Assembly (NCBI GenBank): GCA_964036295.1
Contig: OZ038472.1
Location: 5,168,001 to 5,232,000 of the forward strand
Direction of reading: 5' to 3'
From: Plumapathes pennacea
Lineage: Eukaryota > Cnidaria > Anthozoa > Antipatharia > Myriopathidae
DNA: 64,000 nt
A program made the translations under genes and the position numbers. The notes beneath the pieces were generated by a model, which made no database searches, was not told where the DNA came from, and saw only the letters and a program-made list of their open reading frames with translations. Shown here piece after piece: positions 56,324 to 64,000 of the stretch (its first letter is position 1; each line of letters opens with the position of its first letter).

Positions 56324-58821
56324 CGTATGTACAAACTTCATGAATATAGTAAAGAGGTTCAGATGACGTACGAAATGTAGAGGCTGGGGACGAGGGCGAC
56401 GCTGGCTAGTGTAACGCGGGCACGTTTACCGGAGCTGTGTAAATAAACAATAAACTACTTTTGGCGAGGAAGTATGCACGGATAGTTGTCCGAGGATATT
56501 ATCTGTTCCGAGAAGCGAACGAGCAACTGTGAGCTTCGAGGAACAGATAATGTCCAAGGACAATTATCCGTGCATATTTCCGAAGCCAAAAGTATTTTAT
56601 TGTCTTTATTATCCTTCAACTATTTCCTCGCGCAGCGCAAATAATGGTGCAAGGACTGTAGAGCTCTTTGGTGCTTTCTGGAACACTGCTTTTTCGACAA
56701 ATGAATTGATGTCCTCCTCGGTAGTCATCACGTAATGGTTTTTTTGTGATTAATTAATTAATTAGGAAAGCCCGAAGTTGTAAGCTTATTCTTATACATG
56801 TACAGATAAAATTTATCAACGTAAGCCTTACGGTTTATGTGAATATGCTTTGACGCTGTAAAGAATGTTTTGGCTGACATTTCCAGTATCAACGAGCTCT
56901 ATTTCAGGCTCAGTGACAGCAGTGTTACGTCACCACGCAGGCGTTCTTCTAAAAAGCCGAAATTTCGAAATTAAATGGCGCCACAAAGCGTATAAAAGAA
57001 TAGAAAACGAAATGATTAAAGCATTCGAGAGTGATATAGTCCACAAGGTATCGAACATTCGCCCAGTTGTCCATTTCAACAATTGCGCCGGAGAAGTCAT
57101 TTACTTTTTTCTTAGGCTTTCGGCATCTGTGACCTTGAACGAACATTTTATTCTTTTCCGACTCAAAAAAAAAACAAAACAGAACAAATCCTAAAAATAA
57201 GCAGAGTAAGAAACTTAAGACTTTCATCCAAGAGAAAAGAACAAAGAAGTGTAGTAAATAAAGTTTTTTTTTAGTTTCTAAATTGTGAATAGATATTTGT
57301 TTTGCATGATAACTTAGTAACAATCATCTGGATCGTATCTTAATCTTCTAACCGCACTGACACAGGGCTGACACAGGCAGTTAATTGATAAAATTGACGA
57401 ATTGGCGTTGAGCTGTATAAACTTGTGATTATTAAACAGGATGTTCTGGTCACTACTATGCAGTATATAACCAGCAATACTTCCTAATACAGTAATATAT
57501 TCTGGAAGAAAAATAACTTGAGTGACAGGTGAAATATTTCGTTTTCTACATAACGTGAATATAGATGTATCAGCAACTGTTTACATTGCCTTGAGGAAGG
57601 TATTTTCTAAACATTCTGAAACAAAACCTCCCCAGAATGGGCTGTTGCCATGTTGCAGCTATTCCTATTCCGGAATAGTCCCCAAAAAAATGCCTACTAA
57701 AGCATAAACAAATTCCTTCGGTGACAGTCAATCAGAATGCTCTCACTGAGAGCTTTCTTTTGTGTGCTGATATCTTTAGATTTTGTTTGATAGTTCAGGA
57801 GTCTCAGGCCTCACCTCTCTGAATCATGTTTGCTGTGCGTTTTTTACCTTTTATTACCGTTTTTTACCGTACTTTCTCCCGTTTATAAATGTTCATTATG
57901 TGACGTTTGTCCTAACTATATATTTTCTGAACCTCTATTCATCTCAAGTCAGAAAGCTGCATCTCCTTCGAAGAGATGCAGGGTAAACTAAAGCGAGACT
58001 ACTCGGTGGTATAATTACCTTTAACAAACTTAGTTAACAAAGACAAACAATTGATTCATTCAATTTCATTCAAGTTACGATTCTAAACAGGTTGCGAACA
58101 TTTTTACAGCCTCAGTTTTTCGTGGGGATATATTTTTCTCGAGTTCTATTTTATTTATTTTTGTGAGGTATTTTTCTTTTTTCGCAAACGCTTAAATTTT
58201 CATGAAGCTGGGGCCGTATTCACCAAACTTGCGTACGAACAAAAATGCTCGCAAGTGTGACTTATGCATAAGTTCGACTTCCGCACACTATCTCACTCAA
58301 GTCATTGTTCTGATGCATGTGTCATACTTTCAAACACTTTTGTTCGTATACTGTCTCCTGGTTTGCACACAATTTTTCAGTTTCGGTCCTCCGCATTTTT
58401 TCCTTTCCAACCGTTTTCCAAGTAAAATACCGGTTGTTGCTTTAGTTCAGTTGTTCTTCGAGCCATCGATGCAACGCAGGGCTGTTGTCGGATGTTTAAG
58501 GTGAGTAAAAAACTCAGGACATTAGGCGGACATGCCACCCAGTGCATTTTTAGGATCTAAACCAAACTACCTTACAGCTGTGGGAAATTTTCGAGATTTA
58601 GTTCTCGTGTTATTTAAGATGTTACAGTGGTTTTTTGTTTGTTTGTTTTGTAGACAGTAATTTCAGCACGTTCTTAGTGAGACATGCGATCTAAACAAGT
58701 TCAGAAATCAGTGTTTTTCTTCGCTTTCAGCTGGATACCCAAGCACGAACGAGATTAAACACAAGGAAGACGAAAGTAAGGCCGTTGGAAACTGCTCTAA
58801 TTCTCTGTCAGACCTAGCACG

Positions 58822-61800
58822 ATGAAAGCTACTCGAAAGAAAGATGAAAGTTCGAATCCCACGCTTGGTCTCCACCATCAATCCCTTGACCAGGCTATAA
58901 AATTTAATGAAATAGAGCTGACTATTGCAAAACAGACTGGAGACAAGATGAACGAAGGAATAGCCTATGAAAACCTTGGGAATTGTTACTTTTCTCTCGA
59001 ACAGTATGCTAAGGCTATCGAGTACTATGATTTGTCACTGACCATAACCAAGCGTATGGACAAGGCAGGCGAAGGCGTGGTTTATGGCAAACTTGGTATC
59101 TGTTACTTTTTGCTTGGCCAGTACAACAAGGCTATTGACTATTTTGAAACGCGCCTTATCATCGCCAAACGGACTAATGACATGGAAGGCGAAGGAATAG
59201 CTTGTAGAAATCTTGAAAACTGTTATCGTTGCCTAGGCCAGTACGGCAAAGCTGCGACATATCGCGAAATAGAACTTACGGCCGCTAAACAGGCTGGAGA
59301 CAAGATATGTGAATCGAAAGCTTATACCAAACTTGGCGCGTATTATCATTGTCTGTGTCAGTACGACAAGGCTATAAAGTATCACGAACTGCACCTCACT
59401 ATCGCCAAGCAGATTGGAGACAAGGAAGGCGAAGGAGAAGCTTATTGCAACCTTGGGATCTGTTGTTACTGTCTTGCCCAGTACGAGAGGGCGAGCAAAT
59501 ATTTTGAAATGCAATTGGCTATCGCCAAACAGATTGAGGACAAGGCAGGTGAAGGAAAGGCCTACAACAACCTTGGGAACTGTTATCGTTCTCTCGGCCA
59601 GTACGATAAGGCTATGAAGTATGCTGAAATGCAACTTTCCGTCGCCACGCTGACTACAGACAAGACAGGGGAAGGGATGGCTTTTGGCAGCCTTGGTACT
59701 TGTTATTATTCTCTTGGACAATACGGCAAGGCTATGGAATATCATCAGATGCAATTAAATATTGCTCAACAGACCAAAGACAAAGCAACTGAAGGACTAG
59801 CTTATAGCTACCTTGGGAACTGTTCCCTTTCCCTCGGCCAGTTCGACGAGGCTGTGGAATACCATGAAAAACACTTGCTCATATCTAAACAGACCGGAGA
59901 CAAGGCACGAGAAGGAAAGGCTTACGGCAACCTTGGGGGCTGTCGTTATTCTCTTGGGCAATATGACCAGGCTCTGAAATATTACAAAATGCACCTGGCA
60001 ATCGCCAAACAGACCAGAGACAAGGCAGGCGAAGGAGCAGCTTATGGTACTCTTGGACTCTGTTATTATTCCCTCGGACGGTATGACAAGGCTATAACAT
60101 ATCATAAGATGCATTTGAGCATCGCCAAGGAAAGTGAAAGCAAGCCAGGCAAAGGAAACGCTTATTGCAACCTCGGGAACTGTTACCGTGCACTCGGCCA
60201 GTACGAAAAGGCTTTACATTTTCATAAAAAGGACATGGCTATTACCAAGGAGATTGGAGACAGAGCAGGCGAAGGGGTATCTTGTGGCAACCTTGGAGAC
60301 TGTTACCGTCTTCTCAGCCAATACGACAAAGCTATGAAGTATTATGAAATGTACTTGGCTATCGGCAAACAAACTGGTGACAAACCAGGCGAAGGAAAGG
60401 CTTATTCCTGCCTTGTGGGCTGTTTGTACTTTCTTGGCCAGTACCATCAAGCTTTCAGGTACTGCAAAAAACAACTAACCATCGCTAAAATCACTGGAGA
60501 CAAGGTTGGCGAGGGGAAGGCTTGTCGCAACCTTGGGAGCTGCAGTTACATTTTGGGCCGGTACGTCAAGGCAATAAACTACACTGAAATGTACCTTGAA
60601 TTAGCTAAGCAGACTGGAGACCAGGCAAGCGAAGGAGAGGCTTGTGGCAACCTTGGGATCTGTTACGGTTCTCTCGACCAGTACGAAAATGCTTTTAAAC
60701 ATTTGGAGAAGCACCTTGCCATCGCCAAACAGATTGGGGACAAAGCAGGCAAAGGGCTGGCTTATCGAAACATTGGGCAACTCTATTATTCTCTCAGGCA
60801 GTATAACAATGCAGAACGTAATTTTAGGAAATGCATTTCTTGCTTTGAACAAATATTTCAAAATGTGCCGAAGGAGGATCAATACAAAGTTTCGGTTTTA
60901 GAAACTTTTATCAAGGCGTATGAATTTTTAATCTCCTGCCTTTTGCTTCAAAGTAAACTTGAGCAAGCTCTTGTTATTGCTGAGAGAGGACGCTCACAAG
61001 CATTGGCTGACTTGATGCTAACCCGTCGTCAAGTCCACGTTACTGAGTTCAATCAGAGAATATCCTTAAACCCCTCTCAGATATATGACGTGGTCAAGGT
61101 TCTCGATGAGACGGTCATTTTCTTCACGTTCCTACAATCTAGTATAATTTCATGGGTAATACAGACTAATGGAGATGCCATGTTCAAACTAAACCTCCTT
61201 GAAGGTGATCCAAAATCCAAGAAGTACTTTACAGAAATGTTTGTGAGTTCACATGTGTTGGACCTCATCTCGGTGATCAAGGCGGCCAGGAATCTACTTA
61301 CAAGAACCTATATTGACAGGTGCGAGGACCGCTCTTTGTCATTTCTTTACCCTGAAGAAATGAAGAAAGAAACCTCGAACCAGCCAGTTCGTACCTGTAA
61401 AGTAGCGCTTACAGACGGTGCCGTTTCAGGATCAGAGTTTCCTTGGAGCGATCGTCCTACAACTGTGCCAAGCAGAGCAACGGAAAGACCCACAAACGAG
61501 CTTACAGAAGAAGAACGCAAACGCGAACAGCAAGCATCAGAAAAGCTAGACGAGGCACTAACAGATTTGTATTGTCTTCTCCTCAAACCCGTGCGACAGT
61601 TTGTGCAAGGATCGCAATTGGTTATTGTCCCCGATGGCCCACTCTCTCTCGTTCCTTTTGCTGCCCTAAAGGATGAGAACGGGCACTACGTAGCAGAGTC
61701 CCTCGAAGTGAGACTGGTTCCATCTTTAGCAACAGCAAAGATGATCAAAGAGAAACTACTGGAGCATAAAGGCCAAGCATGCCCCTTGATAGTAGGAGAT

Positions 61801-62418
61801 CCAGAAGTTCCTGAGTTTATCGATGTTGATGGACCATATACACCACCCAGATTACCTCACGCAAATAAGGAAGCCAAAATGATCGGGAAGCTGCTCAATG
61901 TCGAGCCTCTTACGGCCGAAAAAGCTACCAAAGAAACCTTTCTACAAAGAATTGAAACTGCTAATTTGATCCACATCGCATCTCACGGAGATATGGAAAA
62001 AGGAGAAATAATTCTTGCCCCGAGCTCGGGCCTGGACAAGAAGAAACTGAAGACCGAGGATGTCATGCTGTTGATTTCAGACCTTGAACAGAAGCGTTTG
62101 AGAGCAAAGTTGGTGGTGTTAAGCTGTTGTCACAGCGGCCGAGGCAAAGTCACAGCTGAGGGTGTAATTGGCATCGGTCGAGCGTTTCTGGGGGCTGGAG
62201 CATGCGCAGTTGTTGTGTCTCTCTGGGCACTTCAGGACGAGGCGACGTTGTTTTTCATGAAAGAGTTCTACAAGCAGCTGGTTGGAGGTAAAAGAGCGAA
62301 CGAGGCACTTAACATGGCCATGAATGCAATGAGACAGACTAAAAATAAGATGTTCCACCATCCTCACTGCTGGGCTCCCTTTGTTCTTATTGGAGAGGAC
62401 GTGACTCTTTATGAGTAA
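58822..62418 (+). CDS. TPR-CHAT protein, copy D (TTC28-like), intact, 1198 aa
   Basis: Uninterrupted coding exon with the same ATG context, 5'-UTR intron (58501-58730) and architecture as copy A. It has 16 TPR units instead of 17. The unit running from A's GDKAGEGEAYGILG to DKAGEGAACGNLG is fused into GDQASEGEACGNLG, an exact 120-bp loss. The hinge differs from A (TCKVALTDGAVSGSEFPWSD). The CHAT dyad is His1055 (IASHG) and Cys1103 (LSCCHSG). It ends in TAA where A uses TGA. Like copy A, a candidate cytosolic Cys protease with a TPR sensor or adaptor half. Full-length and in frame, so probably functional. Confidence 0.92.
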   Translation: MKATRKKDESSNPTLGLHHQSLDQAIKFNEIELTIAKQTGDKMNEGIAYENLGNCYFSLEQYAKAIEYYDLSLTITKRMDKAGEGVVYGKLGICYFLLGQYNKAIDYFETRLIIAKRTNDMEGEGIACRNLENCYRCLGQYGKAATYREIELTAAKQAGDKICESKAYTKLGAYYHCLCQYDKAIKYHELHLTIAKQIGDKEGEGEAYCNLGICCYCLAQYERASKYFEMQLAIAKQIEDKAGEGKAYNNLGNCYRSLGQYDKAMKYAEMQLSVATLTTDKTGEGMAFGSLGTCYYSLGQYGKAMEYHQMQLNIAQQTKDKATEGLAYSYLGNCSLSLGQFDEAVEYHEKHLLISKQTGDKAREGKAYGNLGGCRYSLGQYDQALKYYKMHLAIAKQTRDKAGEGAAYGTLGLCYYSLGRYDKAITYHKMHLSIAKESESKPGKGNAYCNLGNCYRALGQYEKALHFHKKDMAITKEIGDRAGEGVSCGNLGDCYRLLSQYDKAMKYYEMYLAIGKQTGDKPGEGKAYSCLVGCLYFLGQYHQAFRYCKKQLTIAKITGDKVGEGKACRNLGSCSYILGRYVKAINYTEMYLELAKQTGDQASEGEACGNLGICYGSLDQYENAFKHLEKHLAIAKQIGDKAGKGLAYRNIGQLYYSLRQYNNAERNFRKCISCFEQIFQNVPKEDQYKVSVLETFIKAYEFLISCLLLQSKLEQALVIAERGRSQALADLMLTRRQVHVTEFNQRISLNPSQIYDVVKVLDETVIFFTFLQSSIISWVIQTNGDAMFKLNLLEGDPKSKKYFTEMFVSSHVLDLISVIKAARNLLTRTYIDRCEDRSLSFLYPEEMKKETSNQPVRTCKVALTDGAVSGSEFPWSDRPTTVPSRATERPTNELTEEERKREQQASEKLDEALTDLYCLLLKPVRQFVQGSQLVIVPDGPLSLVPFAALKDENGHYVAESLEVRLVPSLATAKMIKEKLLEHKGQACPLIVGDPEVPEFIDVDGPYTPPRLPHANKEAKMIGKLLNVEPLTAEKATKETFLQRIETANLIHIASHGDMEKGEIILAPSSGLDKKKLKTEDVMLLISDLEQKRLRAKLVVLSCCHSGRGKVTAEGVIGIGRAFLGAGACAVVVSLWALQDEATLFFMKEFYKQLVGGKRANEALNMAMNAMRQTKNKMFHHPHCWAPFVLIGEDVTLYE

Positions 62419-63569
62419 CTCTTTATTACCATGGTTTTGAATGAAACGTTGAATATCACCGAGCTACATTTGAGCTTATAGTAATTCATCAGGTGGCCGG
62501 AAAATCCCTGTAAATAATTTTAGGGCTTTAACCACATGAACTCCAGTATACTTGAGAGACGCACCAACTACTGAGCTATTTGAAGATCAAGTGATAGTTT
62601 GATTTTCATGGCTCGTAACCAGCTGGAAAGAACAGCTTCACTTTTCGTTTTCCATCCGTAGTTCATATATACATGCTATGTTGTATTTAATTGACCAGTG
62701 CCGCGAGTCTTGATGAAGTCTCGATCCTATAATACAGATACGTTTTAAATTGTGTAATTTCTTGGTTTCTATTCTAATAAATATTTCATGAGTAATTTTA
62801 TTAATTTCACTTGAATTTATTTTTTTATTCAATAGCTACTTATATAGGTTAAAACTTTGACGCTTATCGAAACGATTGTAAATGTGTCCGTCTTTGCTTC
62901 TTTTCGGGCAGTATCATGTGGCATCAAATGTTACTGTGAGCTATAGAAATGGGCACTTCATAGAACAAGGGCCACCTAAAAATAACTGTGTGTTTCTATA
63001 ATAATTTTTTATCGACAGATCGATTTCATATCCTCCAAGAAAATGCAAAAATTTGCATGTTTAATGAGACATGACCACTCTTGTGGTTTAGGGTTATCTT
63101 CTGTTAAAAGCTTCATGGTTTTAAAAATAGGGTTAATGGATGACTCACGGATGGGATATTCGATACACAACGTTAAACGTTAAACAACCTGCCCTCGAAA
63201 AAAATATCATTTTACAGCTTGGGCAGCCATGTTTAGTTTACTGTGACTTGGGGGCCCGTGCTGCAAAATTTATAATGAGTGATACTAGGCATATTCGTGA
63301 GTCAAGAACAGCCTGTGATTAATATTTCAGTTTTAGCCCTGGGGATTTTTCCTTTAATTAGTTTGTCGTATTTCTCTTCATATTTATCTAGTGCGGTCAT
63401 TTTCATAGTTATTTTCTGTTCGGGATTTTCCCGCATTTGAGGGACTTAGTTCGTAACCAATTCTTTAGTTTCGGTCGTTCCTTTTTCCTCTTTCGATCTG
63501 TTCTCTATAAATACTCAACAGGGAGGGCTATTGTGCTCTAGTTTACTTGCTCGTAGCGTTGTTAATGTT
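62419..63569. other. 3' flank of TPR-CHAT copy D
   Basis: Same as the 3' flank of copy A, including TCTAATAAATATTTC at the equivalent position. No gene seen. Confidence 0.5.
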
Positions 63570-64000
63570 AAAATGCTACACAAGCTGTCATTGGACGGAT
63601 AAGTGAGTGAAACATTGCGGGCATAACTTGCAGGTAAACCACCGTATACTAAATGGATTGGCCTATTATTTTTTACTTGTATAAACACCACGCGCTTTAT
63701 TTGTTGCAGTGTAAAAGGAAGTTAACTAGAGCATTCCAATTTAAAATCGGGTATTGCACGAAAAAAAATTCGTGCCACAATAAGATGCACTACTTTTGTG
63801 GTATATTTCAACTTCCTTTATTTGACTATATAAGATAATCATGACTGTTAGTAACCCAGAGAACGATCATTATGCGTAAGGGAAGATTTGAGGGTTTATG
63901 TTGGCTTTGGTAGTTCAAAATGGGCAACGATGTCTGTGGAATTCGTCCAAAATATAGGTTTGATAGGAAAATTCTCTCTCCTGTTTCTCAGAGAGTTTTG
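63570..64000. other. Single-copy DNA right of the array
   Basis: Sequence diverges from the other units at AATGTT|AAAATGC. A short inverted pair TTGCACGAA/TTCGTGCCACAA lies near 63753-63781. No exon is recognised. Confidence 0.5.

Larger units (their letters stand above)
24121..63569 (+). repeat. Four-unit direct tandem array (TPR-CHAT locus)
   Basis: Units A 24121-33071, B 33848-42694, C 43471-54126 and D 54903-63569 are near-identical over nearly their whole length. Units A-C are each followed by a 776-bp DED-gene segment. The left joint of B, C and D is identical (GCAAAGG|GCGCTTCGCG). The joint between each unit and its DED segment is AATGTT|TATTGC. After unit D the same AATGTT runs into single-copy DNA (AAAATGCTAC), giving the ancestral right flank. 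Unit A's left side is the intact WDR38 gene, giving the ancestral left flank. Confidence 0.95.
54903..63569 (+). repeat. Array unit D (last unit)
   Basis: Fourth unit, about 8.67 kb. It lacks roughly 150 bp of spacer around 56755 (TTAATTAATTAATTAGG marks the joint). It is not followed by a DED fragment, so its right side is the ancestral flank. Confidence 0.93.

Noticed and set aside
24121..63569. Array as pure assembly artefact
   Set aside because: The units differ by specific substitutions, deletions, an insertion and shared joints in a pattern that simple mis-assembly would not make. Haplotype mis-joining still cannot be excluded without reads.

Overview
This is eukaryotic nuclear DNA, most likely from a cnidarian and probably a stony coral. 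Genes are split by GT-AG introns and the flanks are AT-rich. Short inverted-repeat elements, microsatellites and tRNA-derived SINEs are abundant. The gene set (LIM-only exon, ankyrin gene, death-effector-domain gene, WDR38-like gene, TTC28-like TPR-CHAT genes) fits an anthozoan. The species cannot be named from the sequence alone, and there are no bacterial operon features.

Layout. 1-9.2 kb: one exon of an LMO4-like LIM-only gene (+ strand, 425-653), then gene-poor DNA with tandem and dispersed repeats, a SINE and a small MITE. 9.27-13.12 kb: ankyrin-repeat exons on the minus strand, mostly 99-bp phase-0 exons of 33 residues, with several MITEs in the introns, one of which carries a 10 x 52 bp minisatellite. 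14.06-19.09 kb: a minus-strand gene with an N-terminal death effector domain (DED) and a long, probably disordered, Glu/Pro/Ser-rich tail ending in PPxY motifs. It may be spliced into the ankyrin exons. 19.97-25.54 kb: a complete ten-exon WDR38-like WD40 gene (+), head to head with the DED gene.

24.1-63.6 kb: a four-unit direct tandem array. Each unit (about 8.7-10.7 kb) carries the last four WDR38 exons, a spacer with small foldback elements, and a TPR-CHAT gene with a 5'-UTR intron. Units A-C are each followed by a 776-bp antisense copy of the DED gene's first exon and its flank. The TPR-CHAT gene is intact in units A (1238 aa) and D (1198 aa). Unit B has a premature stop between the TPR and CHAT parts. 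Unit C has lost the N terminus, carries a 10-bp frameshift before the CHAT domain, and contains a 2-kb insertion in its spacer. Junctions show how the array could have formed: a segment running from the DED intron past the TPR-CHAT gene was duplicated, about 5.1 kb was lost from one copy at the tip of a hairpin element, and that shortened unit was then amplified.

How the genes may work together. CHAT domains are caspase/separase-clan Cys-His proteases, and TPR-CHAT fusions act as sensor-protease proteins in several systems. DEDs are adaptor modules of caspase signalling. A DED gene adjacent to an expanding TPR-CHAT family is a plausible cell-death or innate-immune locus. The linkage is read from sequence; the shared function is inference. 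WDR38 looks like a bystander whose 3' end was carried along.
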